Position numbers and translations under genes: made by a program
In this document: positions 1 through 8,439 of the stretch, piece after piece
Position numbering within the stretch: position 1 is the first letter of the stretch
How the letters are laid out: each line of letters opens with the position of its first letter
Origin: Leifsonia sp040686855
Lineage (GTDB): Bacteria; Actinomycetota; Actinomycetes; Actinomycetales; Microbacteriaceae
Direction of reading: 5' to 3'
Assembly: GCF_040686855.1 (NCBI RefSeq)
Contig: NZ_JBFBOG010000002.1
Location: 930,001-994,000 of the forward strand
Length of the DNA stretch: 64,000 bases
The notes under the pieces: generated by a model
Databases searched by the model: none
Told to the model about the DNA's origin: nothing
What the model saw: only the letters and a program-made list of their open reading frames with translations

Positions 1-1
1 G

Positions 2-442
2 ACCCTCGTGTTCCAGGCGATTCTCGCGAACGCGGTCGGCATCCTGCTCATCACCCCGGTGCTCGGCTGGCTCTCCGACCGTGTCCGTCGTCGCAAGCCG
101 TTCGTCATCCTGTCCTCGATCATCGCGGTCCTGGGGCTCACGATCATCGCCCTCGCGCCGTCGATCCCGGTGGTGCTGCTCGGCGAGCTCGTCCTCGGCG
201 CCGGGCTCGGCGCGTTCTTCGCCGTCGAGCTGGCGCTCCTGACGGATGTGCTGCCCAGCCCGGACACCGCGGCGAAGGACCTCGGTGTCGCCAACCTGGC
301 CCAATCGCTGCCTCAGTCGCTCATCCCGGTCGCGGCGCCGGCCCTCATCGCGGCATTCGGGTACCCCGGACTCTTCATCAGCGGCGCGGTCTTCGGCGTG
401 CTCGGCGCCCTCAGTGTCACCCGGGTCAAGAAGGTGCGCTGA
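2..442 (+). CDS. MFS transporter, C-terminal part (5' truncated by window)
   Basis: This is the last ~146 codons of an integral membrane transporter whose start lies before the window. Hydrophobic stretches alternate with a short cytoplasmic loop reading GWLSDRVRRRKP, the MFS motif A pattern (G-x-x-x-D-R-x-G/R-R-R/K) normally found between helices 2-3 and again 8-9. The remainder has four or so membrane spans and ends in a basic tail (VTRVKKVR). The substrate cannot be told from this fragment. Its stop codon overlaps by 17 bp the 3' end of the convergent drug exporter, so the two genes leave no room for a terminator. Confidence 0.85.
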   Translation, partial: TLVFQAILANAVGILLITPVLGWLSDRVRRRKPFVILSSIIAVLGLTIIALAPSIPVVLLGELVLGAGLGAFFAVELALLTDVLPSPDTAAKDLGVANLAQSLPQSLIPVAAPALIAAFGYPGLFISGAVFGVLGALSVTRVKKVR

Positions 443-1802
443 CCTCCGCGTGATCGCGTGCCCGCGATCCGATCGCCGCGATCCCGAGGGCGCAGGCGGT
501 GATCAGGAGGATCGCGGCGATGAAGCCGGCGCGGGCGTCCGTCAGGGCGGCGAGGGCTCCGAGGACCGCGATCCCGACGGACTGCCCGACCTGGCGCGAG
601 GTGTTGTAGATGCCGGAGGCGAGCCCCGCGGAGCCGGCGCCGAGCGAGACGCTGGCGGTCCGGTTCAACGCGGTGGAGTAGATCGCGGTGCCGGCCCCGA
701 CGATGAACTCGGCGATCACCAGCACCCACCACCGTTCCGGCGCGTTCGCGCCGAGGAGCAGGAGGGTCCCGGCGGCGGCGCTCACCGAGCCGATGAGGAT
801 CATCCGGCGGGTTCCGCTTCGCAGGAGGAACGGGTTGACGATCACGCCCGCCAGGATGGTGCCGAGCGCGAAGGAGGCGAGCAGCAGTCCGCCGGCCGAG
901 GCCGACGCTCCCCAAGCCGCCTGGACGTAGAGCGCGAGGAAGAACTGGAGCCCGTAGGCGCCGAACTGGAACGCGAAGCCTCCCAGGACCGCGCCGGTGA
1001 ACCCGGGGCTCCGGAACACGCCCAGCGGCATCATCGGCGCCTTCGCGCGGTGCTCGACCAGGACGAAGGCGGCGAGCAGCACCGCGCCGGCCGCGAGGAG
1101 CGTCCAGGTGAGCGGAGAGCCCAGGTCGCGGCCGGCCTCGATGAGCCCGGCGACGACGGCGACGAGGCCCGCCGTCCCCACGAGCTGCCCGGCCAGATCG
1201 AGGCGCGGCCGGTCCTGTCGGACGGCCGGTCGGTCGGCGGCCCCGACGAGCAAGGCTGCCACGATCGCGATCGGCGCGGTGAGCCAGAACACGGCTCGCC
1301 AGCCCGTCGTGTCGGTCAGCAGGCCGCCGAGGAACGGTCCGACCGCCATCCCTGCGCCGCCGAACACCGTCATCAGGTTCACGGCGGATGAGCGGTGCCG
1401 GGGGTCGTCGAAGCTCTTCCCGACCAGCGCCAGGACCATCGGCAGCAGAAGCGCGGCGAAGACGCCCTGTGCGGCGCGGCAGGCGACCAGCACCGCGAAG
1501 GAGGGGCTGAGCGCGCACGCGACGGACGCCGCCGCGAACCCGATCGCGCCGATCCGGAACAGCCGCTCCGCGCCGATGCGGTCCCCGAGGGTGCCGCCGA
1601 GGAGCAGCAGGGAGGCCAACGGGAGCGTGTACGCGTCGACGACCCAGGAGATGCCTCCCGCCTGCGCTCCCAGGTCGTCCGCGATGCGCGGGAGGGCCAG
1701 GTTCAGCGCGCTGCCGTCGAGCGTGATGACGATCCAGCCCAGGTAGATGGCCCAGCCGCGCGCCGACCAGGCCGAGCGGGCGGGTGCGGCGATCGCGGTC
1801 AC
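426..1802 (-). CDS. MFS drug exporter, DHA2 (EmrB/QacA) type
   Basis: A 458-residue, highly hydrophobic protein with about 14 predicted membrane spans, the usual size for DHA2 proton-driven drug exporters. Visible family motifs are LDGSALNLALPRI in helix 1, GGTLGDRIGAERLF (motif A) after helix 2 and GPFLGGLL (motif C, antiporter signature) near residue 140. I chose the GTG start at 1802 because it overlaps the stop of the upstream TetR gene as GTGA, a coupling arrangement; the frame stays open further upstream but that extension is low-complexity antisense sequence. Local repression by the TetR protein is inferred. The substrate is unknown. Confidence 0.88.
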   Translation of the reverse strand: MTAIAAPARSAWSARGWAIYLGWIVITLDGSALNLALPRIADDLGAQAGGISWVVDAYTLPLASLLLLGGTLGDRIGAERLFRIGAIGFAAASVACALSPSFAVLVACRAAQGVFAALLLPMVLALVGKSFDDPRHRSSAVNLMTVFGGAGMAVGPFLGGLLTDTTGWRAVFWLTAPIAIVAALLVGAADRPAVRQDRPRLDLAGQLVGTAGLVAVVAGLIEAGRDLGSPLTWTLLAAGAVLLAAFVLVEHRAKAPMMPLGVFRSPGFTGAVLGGFAFQFGAYGLQFFLALYVQAAWGASASAGGLLLASFALGTILAGVIVNPFLLRSGTRRMILIGSVSAAAGTLLLLGANAPERWWVLVIAEFIVGAGTAIYSTALNRTASVSLGAGSAGLASGIYNTSRQVGQSVGIAVLGALAALTDARAGFIAAILLITACALGIAAIGSRARDHAEVSAPS

Positions 1803-2365
1803 GCGCGGGCCGCTTCGAGCAGAGCCAGCACGCCCTCGACCGCGTCGTCGAACACTGACGCATCCTGCGCCGCCCGCGCCAGGACGTACCCGCCCTGCAG
1901 GGTCGCCGCGACCGCCGCCGCCGTGCGGGCCGGGTCCAGATCCGGCCGGAACTCCCCGCTCTCGACGCCGCTCGAGATGACGGCGGCGAGCTGCCCGCGG
2001 ATCCACGCGAACATCCCCTCGACCTCGCCCCGCAGCGCGGGCGCCTCGATCACCTCCGGCTCCTGCACGAGCCTGCCGAACTGGCATCCCTTGAGGACCA
2101 CCTCGTGATCACGGCTGAGGTACGCGCGAATCCGCGCGGTGGCGCTCCCGGCCGAATGCAGGTCGGCCTCGACCTGGGCGCGCATCTGCTCGGTATTGCG
2201 CTCGATGGCCGCCTGCGCCAGCGCCTCCTTGCCCTGGAAGTGGTGGTACATGCTGCCCTTGCCGGCGCCGGCCGCATCCAGGATCTCCCTCGGACTCGTC
2301 GCCCCGTAGCCGCGCTCCCACATCAGCTCCCGTGTCGCCTCGATCAGGTCGTCTCGCGTCGTCAT
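1799..2365 (-). CDS. TetR-family repressor of the adjacent exporter
   Basis: A 188-residue protein with an N-terminal TetR helix-turn-helix (about residues 10-55, including SPREILDAAGAGKGSMYHHF) and a C-terminal ligand-binding region of the TetR_C LmrA/YxaF-like type, with one Cys (GCQFG) near residue 95. The start at the ATG at 2365 gives a conventional N-terminus (MTTRDDLIEATREL). A 20-bp near-palindrome lies 9 bp upstream and overlaps the predicted -10, so autorepression plus control of the exporter translated from the same message is likely. It is divergent from the GNAT gene at 2434. Confidence 0.9.
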   Translation of the reverse strand: MTTRDDLIEATRELMWERGYGATSPREILDAAGAGKGSMYHHFQGKEALAQAAIERNTEQMRAQVEADLHSAGSATARIRAYLSRDHEVVLKGCQFGRLVQEPEVIEAPALRGEVEGMFAWIRGQLAAVISSGVESGEFRPDLDPARTAAAVAATLQGGYVLARAAQDASVFDDAVEGVLALLEAARA

Positions 2366-2374
2366 GGGAGCAAC

Positions 2375-2394
2375 TGTACCTACCTGTAGGTACA
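2375..2394. promoter_or_regulatory. TetR operator palindrome
   Basis: TGTACCTACCTGTAGGTACA: 8-bp arms TGTACCTA/TAGGTACA match perfectly around a 4-bp centre. It lies between the divergent TetR and GNAT genes, and a TACAGT -10-like hexamer for the TetR gene (2378 down to 2373) falls inside it. Binding by the TetR protein is inferred from position and symmetry. Confidence 0.75.
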
Positions 2395-2421
2395 AAGTCG
2401 AGTGGCCAGCCGCGGCACTGG

Positions 2422-2427
2422 TAGGTT
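2422..2427 (+). promoter_or_regulatory. -10 element of leaderless GNAT gene
   Basis: TAGGTT fits the actinobacterial TANNNT -10 and begins exactly 12 bp before the ATG at 2434, which would place transcription initiation on the start codon. No Shine-Dalgarno sequence is present. Confidence 0.5.
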
Positions 2428-2433
2428 CCGGCT

Positions 2434-3180
2434 ATGGAAGCAGCCTCTTCGGAGCAGGCGTCGTCCCTCCTCCTGGCCGCGCGCGCATGGCTGGGGGAGC
2501 GGGTACCGGGCGGCTGGTCCCGGCAGGACGGGCACCACGTCGCCTCGGTCACCGGGATCGCGGCGCCGACGATGAACGGCGTCTGGTCCGCTCATCCCGA
2601 CGCGGGGAGATTCCCGGATTGGCTCTCGTCGGTTCGCGATGCAGGCGTCCCGTACTGTGCGCAGTTCCCGTCCGGCTCGACGACCGGGAGGAAGGCCGCG
2701 ATCGGCCTCGGGCTGACCCGCGGGGAGGATGCCCCGCTCATGTTCACCGTCGCACCCACCGCGGAGGAGGCGGTGCCCGGCTTGGACGTGCGTCGGCTGG
2801 ATCCCGCGGAGCTCCCGCTGCACGCCGAGGTCGCCGCTGCGGGCTTCGGCGCGCCGGCCGCGCTGTTCGCCCCGCTCGTCGCACTCGGCGCCGCGGAACC
2901 CTCGGCCCTGCACTTCTACGTCGCCGAGGTCGGAGGAGAGCCGGTCGCGACCGGCCTCGGCCTGCACCTCGCGGACCACGTCGGCGTCTTCAACATCGCA
3001 ACGCCGCCCGAGCACCGACGGAGAGGGTACGGAGCGGCGATCACGTCGCGGATCGTCGGCGACGCCCTTGCCGCAGGGGCCCGCGGGGCCTGGCTGCAGT
3101 CGAGCGCGGAGGGGCACTCCGTGTACGAGCGTCTGGGGTTCGCCGACGTCGGGGTCTGGGAGTGCTGGGTCAGCGCGTGA
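2434..3180 (+). CDS. GNAT-family N-acetyltransferase
   Basis: A 248-residue protein with the GNAT acetyl-CoA binding motif A in its C-terminal third (GVFNIATPPEHRRRGYGAAI, the RRGYG loop binding the pyrophosphate of CoA) followed by the motif B-like YERLGFADVG. The N-terminal half (residues 1-120) is not conserved enough to recognise and may set substrate choice. It sits divergently from the TetR/exporter pair and shares its 68-bp intergenic region, so the same operator might also affect it; the -35 position (about 2399) directly abuts the palindrome. Substrate unknown. Confidence 0.85.
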   Translation: MEAASSEQASSLLLAARAWLGERVPGGWSRQDGHHVASVTGIAAPTMNGVWSAHPDAGRFPDWLSSVRDAGVPYCAQFPSGSTTGRKAAIGLGLTRGEDAPLMFTVAPTAEEAVPGLDVRRLDPAELPLHAEVAAAGFGAPAALFAPLVALGAAEPSALHFYVAEVGGEPVATGLGLHLADHVGVFNIATPPEHRRRGYGAAITSRIVGDALAAGARGAWLQSSAEGHSVYERLGFADVGVWECWVSA

Positions 3181-3275
3181 CCGGGTCGACCCGCTACGCG
3201 CCCTTGTCGGACAACTTCACGCCCCCGGACCGCGCTGGTCACGAGACCTTTCCTGGCTCGGGCGTGGGCCGCACC

Positions 3276-4559
3276 TCACAGAGGCATCTCGTGTGCGCCG
3301 GCACCCGTGAGCATCAGCGCCGCGAGCTGTGAACGCGAGTGGATGCCCAGCTTGCGGTAGGCGCTCTGGAGGTGCGAACCCACGGTGCGAGAGCTGATGC
3401 TCAGGGTGTCTGCGGCCTCCTTCACGGATGCACCGGCCACGATCACCTCCACGACCCGTCGTTCGGAGCTGGTGAGCAGCGTGGGGCGATCCTCGACGGC
3501 GTCGGCGTCGTGTGCGACATCGCCGCTTCCACGGAGGATCGCCGTGAGCCGTGCGCGGCGGTCCGGACCGCAGCGACGCGCGACGGCGGCGGTCATCCAC
3601 ATCCGGTGCCAGTGCAGTTCCCCGTGATGCACCTCCACCAGCCCCGAACCCTCCACCCCGTCGAGCGCGTCGTCGAGAGACTCCGACGTCTCGGCGAGGT
3701 AGGCGGACAGCCGCTCGACGTCGCGTTCCCCGGTCACCGCCGAGCCGATCAGCAGGCGGCGCTCATCCTGACCCAGCGATTCCATGCGGGCATCGACGTC
3801 GCTCTCCAACCGGGCGGCAACGGGGACGACGCCGAGGTCGTCGCCCACGATCCGATACGGGAAGGCCGGGGACGCGAATCGGAGGGCGAGTGGATTGCCC
3901 CCCAGCCGTGCCACGAGGTGCGGCGCAGCCGCCTCATGCGCACCGGATTCCACCGCGAGTCTCTCGGCGTCGTGCTGGTGGAGGTCGTCGAGGCGAAGCT
4001 GCGTGACCTGTAGGCGATCGAGCAGCGGGACCGTCCGTGTGAGGGCGTAGATGACGGAGGTGGGAGCAGGGGAGTAGCGGGCGGCCGCGAAGGCGACGAC
4101 GCGTAACGAATCCTCGTCGACGAGGTCCGCGTCATCGACGAGGAGAACAGCGCGACCGTCGAGTTCCTGCAGACAGGCGCCTACTGCACGCGCGACCGCC
4201 AAGGGCGAGGCGCCGCCGCGGAACGATGCCAGCTGATCGGCCAGCCCGCGTCCCGTGCGTCCCAACCGGTTCGAGGGGTCCGTCACCATCTCGTACAGTG
4301 CCGCATACGGCATCCCCGCAGCGAGCGGGGAACCGCTCATCCGGATCACCGAGCTGCCGCGGCGCTTCACTTCGGCCAGCACGGCCTCCAGGATGGTGGA
4401 CTTGCCCTGCCCCGCATCCCCGCGCAGGGATACCAGGCTCGGCGTGCCGACCGCGGCTCGTCGTTCGGTGTCGCCCACGATGCGCTCCACGAGGCGCGTC
4501 CGCTCGAAGTCGAGCGTCGGCCGGTACGACGCGAGCTGGTGCGCATTCGATGGAGGCAT
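3276..4559 (-). CDS. LuxR-type regulator with N-terminal P-loop ATPase domain
   Basis: 427 residues. An AAA/STAND-like domain carries Walker A GDAGQGKST (residues 47-55) and Walker B AVLLVDDAD (about 137-145). The C-terminus (about 363-418) is a LuxR/FixJ helix-turn-helix (LTSSERRVVEVIVAGAS...VKEAADTLSISSRTVGSHL). It resembles a short LAL regulator, but at 427 residues it lacks the long middle helical-repeat region of the ~900-residue LAL proteins. It is the last gene of the six-gene minus-strand block and begins 13 nt after the amidohydrolase stop, so co-transcription is likely; it could be the cluster's own regulator. No strong ribosome binding site is seen before the ATG. Confidence 0.82.
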   Translation of the reverse strand: MPPSNAHQLASYRPTLDFERTRLVERIVGDTERRAAVGTPSLVSLRGDAGQGKSTILEAVLAEVKRRGSSVIRMSGSPLAAGMPYAALYEMVTDPSNRLGRTGRGLADQLASFRGGASPLAVARAVGACLQELDGRAVLLVDDADLVDEDSLRVVAFAAARYSPAPTSVIYALTRTVPLLDRLQVTQLRLDDLHQHDAERLAVESGAHEAAAPHLVARLGGNPLALRFASPAFPYRIVGDDLGVVPVAARLESDVDARMESLGQDERRLLIGSAVTGERDVERLSAYLAETSESLDDALDGVEGSGLVEVHHGELHWHRMWMTAAVARRCGPDRRARLTAILRGSGDVAHDADAVEDRPTLLTSSERRVVEVIVAGASVKEAADTLSISSRTVGSHLQSAYRKLGIHSRSQLAALMLTGAGAHEMPL

Positions 4560-4572
4560 TCGTTGGCCGTGT

Positions 4573-5430
4573 TCAGTGAGGGGAACTCGGGGAGAATGGC
4601 CGCGATTTTACGCCGCGCGGACCGGACCGGCGAGACAGTGTTCCAGCCGTTCCCCCGGAGGTTCGGAATGCCCCTGGCGACACCGCTCCACGGGGAACGG
4701 CGGGCGGCGGGAGCAGCCTCAGGATGGTCTGCGAGGTGACGAGCGCGAACTGCTCAGGTGGGAGCCGAAGCTCGCGGATCTTCGCCAGTTCGACGGCGGG
4801 ATGCAGGAACGGGCCGTCCGTTCCGAAGATGAGCCGGTCGGGACCGCCGCGGCGGACCACATCGACCAGCAGGTCGAAGTACTGGACGCCGGAGGAGTCG
4901 ACGAAGAGATTCGGGTGGCGGCGCAGTTTGTCGATGATGGCCACCTGGCTGCCCCAGTCGCCGGCGAACGAGCCGAGGTGAGGGATGATGATCGGTACCT
5001 GCGGGTAGGACCCGAGGATCAACTCCACCGTGCTGATGTCCCCGCGGGGGTCGTAGAGCACCGGGAGCCTGCGCACCCGAGCGATCTCGAGCACTTCGCG
5101 GGTGATCCTGCCGTTCGTCCAGTGGACCTTGATGCCCCGGCAGCCCCAACCACGGATCGCCTCGTCGACGATCGTGCCGACGCGGCCCCGGTCGTACGCC
5201 GGATTCACGAAAACGAAGCCGATGTAGCGGGCCGGATCGCGCCGGACGATCGCCCCCACCTGTGCATTGCCGGACCGGTAGTCGTCGGTGGTGAGAGTGG
5301 CGAACACGATCGTGCGGTCGATGCCCGCAGCGCGAGCCCGGCGGGCGTAGCGAGAGAGGTCCGCGTCCGTGTTCGATGGATGGGACAGGCCCTCACCCGT
5401 ACCGGCGTGGCAGTGCGCGTCGATGATCAC
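4573..5430 (-). CDS. Amidohydrolase-family (TIM-barrel) metal-dependent hydrolase
   Basis: 285 residues. The N-terminus IIDAHCHAG carries the metal-binding H-x-H of amidohydrolase-2 type enzymes; later motifs are GIKVHW, IIIPHLGSF and LIFGTDGPF, the last supplying the conserved Asp at strand 8. These suggest a decarboxylase/hydrolase of the amidohydrolase-related clan; the substrate is unknown. Translation starts at GTG 5430, which overlaps the stop of the OmpA-like gene as GTGA, so the two are translationally coupled. The last ~40 residues are basic, Ser/Pro-rich and look like a non-conserved tail. Confidence 0.82.
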   Translation of the reverse strand: MIIDAHCHAGTGEGLSHPSNTDADLSRYARRARAAGIDRTIVFATLTTDDYRSGNAQVGAIVRRDPARYIGFVFVNPAYDRGRVGTIVDEAIRGWGCRGIKVHWTNGRITREVLEIARVRRLPVLYDPRGDISTVELILGSYPQVPIIIPHLGSFAGDWGSQVAIIDKLRRHPNLFVDSSGVQYFDLLVDVVRRGGPDRLIFGTDGPFLHPAVELAKIRELRLPPEQFALVTSQTILRLLPPPAVPRGAVSPGAFRTSGGTAGTLSRRSGPRGVKSRPFSPSSPH

Positions 5431-7274
5431 GGATATTCGCCCTGCCTGCCGTACTCGGATTCGCCCTCACCCAGCTCCGCCCACTCGCTCTCGGCTTCAG
5501 CGAACTCGGCTTCGTTCCACTCGCTCTCGCCGAGTTCGCTGAACTCGTTCAGCTCGCCGGCTTCGTTCCACTCGCTCTCGCCGAGTTCGCCGAACTCGTT
5601 CAGCTCGCCGGCTTCGTTCCACTCGCTCTCGCCGAGTTCGCCGAACTCGCTCAGCTCACCGACCCCCGCCCACTCGAGCTCGTTCGATTCGGCCTCTCCC
5701 CATTCGCCGTACTCGTTGACCTCGGCGGATTCGGCCCATTCGGCCTCGCCAAGCTCGCCGTACTCCGTCTGCTCGCCGTGCTCGGCCTCCGTCCATTCGG
5801 TCTCGCCGAGTTCGCCGTATTCAGTGAGTTCGCCCGCTTCGGCGAAGCTCGCGGTCTCGCCGCGTCCGAGCCGGGGTTCGCCCACTGCGAGCAGGCGGAA
5901 TCGCCCGACGATCAGGACCGGTGCGGCATAACGCCGGGCCCGTACGGAGATCAATCGATGGCGGAACCGCACCGTCTGCGATCTCGGCGAGAGACGAAGC
6001 AGAGCCCGCCCGGAACCCGCTGGCGGGATCACCAGGATGGCCATCCCGCCGAGGCGGCGGGTCGCCGATCCGGCGCCTGCGACCACAGAGACCGGCGAGC
6101 ATCCGCGCCTCGGGTTCGGCGATTGCATTGCGATCGCCAGAATTCGGCGGGCACGTCCGGTGAGGCGGGCCAGGGGAGCAGTGTGCGCGGGACCCGGCGT
6201 GCGACTCGACCGCAGAAGAACACCCTGCAGCACGTACAGCGACGAGGCCGTCGATCCATGCTCGTGGACGCGCACGCGAGCGGTGACGGTCCGGAGGCCG
6301 CCGACGCGCAGCCAGGCGAACCGAGGGCTGCGCCGGAGCGACACCACCTCGAAGCAGAGCCGGGTAGGCGCCGATGCGGACCACGGTGAACCGTCTCCGT
6401 ATCCGTATCCGTAACCGTTCCCGGGAGCCGGGCGGTGACTCCGCACACGGGGCCTGGTCCCGTACCGCACCCCCCACTCGCCGCTCTCCGATTCCCCGCT
6501 CTCCCATTCGGCGGTCTCCGACTCCCCGCGCATCGAGGCGGCGCTCCGGATCGGCGCGCGGAAGCCGGTCGGGCGCGGCGCGATGACCTGCACCCGCACC
6601 TGACGGGAGTCGGCCCCTTCGACGTTGTCTCCGCCGGTGGTCTGGCTGACCGATTCCCCCAGCGGAGTCCAGCGCACGGTCAGCTGGTCCTCGATCCTCG
6701 CTTGACGAGCGAGGCACCGGATCATGTTCGTCACGTTCACTGCGCGATGCCGCGACAGCGCCAGATTGTGCGCCATCGACCCGGTGCTGGATGTGCGCCC
6801 CTGGACATTGATCAGGATGGGCCCCACGATCCGGCCACGACGGAGCGCGTCGGCGATGCCCGCGACGTGAACACCCAGGATGGTCCGGTGAGCGGGGCGG
6901 AGGCGGTAATCGTCCACGTCGAAGTCGCCGAGATCAAGGAGCCGCACCGCGGCGGACTCGGCGATCTTGGTCTGGGTCGCTGTGCCCGTCGCCGTCTGGT
7001 GCCGCCCGACTCGGCCCCTGTTCCACGGCTCGCCTCGGTAGGTCACATCCGGGCAACTGCGGGGGTCGACGGCCAGCGGTGCGGTTGAGGACGGGACGGG
7101 ACGACCAGGCGGAGACTCGGTCTCGCCCGTCCACGGCTGCTCTCCCAACTCGGCCTCCAATTCGTCCAGCCGGGACTCCGCGGCCTCCTGATAAGCGGTT
7201 CTCTCGAACTCCGCCTGGCCGGGACTCGATTCACCGGCGATCTCGAAGGGGCTCTCTCCGAGGATTTCGTCCAT
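5427..7274 (-). CDS. OmpA-like domain protein with Glu-rich repeat tail
   Basis: 615 residues without signal peptide or clear membrane span. Residues 1-60 are acidic. About 107-232 resembles an OmpA/MotB peptidoglycan-binding-type fold (LLDLGDFDVDDYRLRPAH..., then NVQGRTSSTGS and LSRHRAVNV, with RQVRVQV at the end). About 300-465 is a basic, beta-rich segment. The tail (about 480-615) is made of Glu-rich units such as ELGESEWNEAGELNEFG, some exact at DNA level with a 51-bp period. The start at ATG 7274 has GGGGAG seven bases upstream and lies 14 nt after the preceding stop. Function unknown. Without an export signal, an extracytoplasmic role would require another secretion route. Confidence 0.7.
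   Translation of the reverse strand: MDEILGESPFEIAGESSPGQAEFERTAYQEAAESRLDELEAELGEQPWTGETESPPGRPVPSSTAPLAVDPRSCPDVTYRGEPWNRGRVGRHQTATGTATQTKIAESAAVRLLDLGDFDVDDYRLRPAHRTILGVHVAGIADALRRGRIVGPILINVQGRTSSTGSMAHNLALSRHRAVNVTNMIRCLARQARIEDQLTVRWTPLGESVSQTTGGDNVEGADSRQVRVQVIAPRPTGFRAPIRSAASMRGESETAEWESGESESGEWGVRYGTRPRVRSHRPAPGNGYGYGYGDGSPWSASAPTRLCFEVVSLRRSPRFAWLRVGGLRTVTARVRVHEHGSTASSLYVLQGVLLRSSRTPGPAHTAPLARLTGRARRILAIAMQSPNPRRGCSPVSVVAGAGSATRRLGGMAILVIPPAGSGRALLRLSPRSQTVRFRHRLISVRARRYAAPVLIVGRFRLLAVGEPRLGRGETASFAEAGELTEYGELGETEWTEAEHGEQTEYGELGEAEWAESAEVNEYGEWGEAESNELEWAGVGELSEFGELGESEWNEAGELNEFGELGESEWNEAGELNEFSELGESEWNEAEFAEAESEWAELGEGESEYGRQGEYP
5500..5665 (-). repeat. 51-bp tandem repeat encoding Glu-rich 17-residue units
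   Basis: Two near-identical copies and a diverged third lie at about 5513-5563, 5564-5614 and 5615-5665, within the coding sequence of the OmpA-like protein. They differ by only one or a few bases (for example ttcgct versus ttcgcc), suggesting recent unit duplication. Weaker copies continue to about 5840. Confidence 0.75.
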
Positions 7275-7288
7275 TTCGGTCTCCCCTC

Positions 7289-8428
7289 TCAGACCCGGAG
7301 CGTGCTGATCGCACGCGAGCTCGTCGTCCGGTCGCGCGATGCTCCGGCTCCGGCTGCGTTCACGGGCGTGACTCCGGGTCGGAGCTTGAGGCTCCGCCCG
7401 GTCGCCATGCTCCACTGGTCGATGACCGCCAACGCGTCATCCTTGATGGCGCCTGTCTCGGCGAAGAGCGTCGAGGCCCCGGCGGCGTCGTTGAACTTCT
7501 GCAACTCGACGAAGCGCAGGAGAGAGCTCGCCGGCTCCGCAAGGAGGATGAGGCTCCGGGCTCGCGGATGCACGGGTACACCCACCCGTGCCCCCAGCTT
7601 GCGCAGACGCTCGCCGGGATCTGAAGCGGTCGCCTTGAGGTCGACGATGATCTCGTTGTCGGATTCGAGCACCACATGGAACCAGCTGAACAGCGCCGTG
7701 AAGAAGAATTCCTCGCGAGCCAGATTGCCCCTCAGCCGACGAACGCGCAGGCCCTCGGAGAGGATCTGGGCGCGGTCCACCACGGCCTGAGGATCGGAGG
7801 AGTTCTCACCGCTGGAGTTCTTGCGGTTGAGGTAGTTCTGCCAGACATTGCCGAACAGGCTCTCGAAGTCCGGCACGAAGTTGGCGTAGGACGCCCGTGG
7901 ACGAAGCCACGGGCCCGAGCTGTCGGGGCCGTGGTCGAGATCCATGCCGAGAAGGCGCCAGTACGCGTTGCGGCTGACGACCTCGAGACTGGGGCGCACC
8001 CTGCTCGCGACCGCCCCGATGCTGAAGGGCGGCGGGTCGGTGAAGATCAGCTCCTCGGTGGAGCGGAGGAACTGCCGCGTCAGCGGACCGGGCACGTCCA
8101 GTTCCTCCCCCATCGCGAACAGTTCGACGACCCGCCGGAAGACGCGGAGCATGCCCGTGTTCTCGAGCAGGTAGGCGTAGATCAGATGTTCCCAGGGCCG
8201 CCGCTGGAGTGGCAGACCGAGTCCCGAATCCTCGACCGCGATCGGCGGCAGCTTCAGTTGGTCGACGATCTGCTCCGTGTCGCCGAGGAAGACGTCCGAG
8301 GTGTCGGCGCCGATCTGGACGAAGCCGGCCTGCGCCCACGCCTCGTCGAGGTAGCGGTGCAGAATCACGGGATGAAGGGAGAACAACTTCTCCGGCCCTC
8401 CGAGGACGGTAGCGAGGTTGCGAAACAT
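7289..8428 (-). CDS. Uncharacterised protein of the Glu-rich cluster
   Basis: 379 residues, mostly alpha-helical by eye, with no signal peptide, membrane span or motif I recognise. Notable segments are the aromatic-rich FFFTALFSWFHVVLES (about residues 245-260) and a Ser/Thr/Arg-rich C-terminus. ATG 8428 is preceded by GAAAGGAG at good spacing and lies 11 nt after the stop of the gene before it. It keeps the same order and tight spacing as its neighbours, so it is probably a component of the same process. I do not assign a function. Confidence 0.7.
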   Translation of the reverse strand: MFRNLATVLGGPEKLFSLHPVILHRYLDEAWAQAGFVQIGADTSDVFLGDTEQIVDQLKLPPIAVEDSGLGLPLQRRPWEHLIYAYLLENTGMLRVFRRVVELFAMGEELDVPGPLTRQFLRSTEELIFTDPPPFSIGAVASRVRPSLEVVSRNAYWRLLGMDLDHGPDSSGPWLRPRASYANFVPDFESLFGNVWQNYLNRKNSSGENSSDPQAVVDRAQILSEGLRVRRLRGNLAREEFFFTALFSWFHVVLESDNEIIVDLKATASDPGERLRKLGARVGVPVHPRARSLILLAEPASSLLRFVELQKFNDAAGASTLFAETGAIKDDALAVIDQWSMATGRSLKLRPGVTPVNAAGAGASRDRTTSSRAISTLRV

Positions 8429-8439
8429 GGGGGCTCCTT

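Noticed and set aside
5500..5840. Glu-rich repeats as a frameshift product
   Set aside because: The frame stays open with a consistent 17-residue period and the stop overlaps the next gene's start (GTGA), so the frame is genuine.
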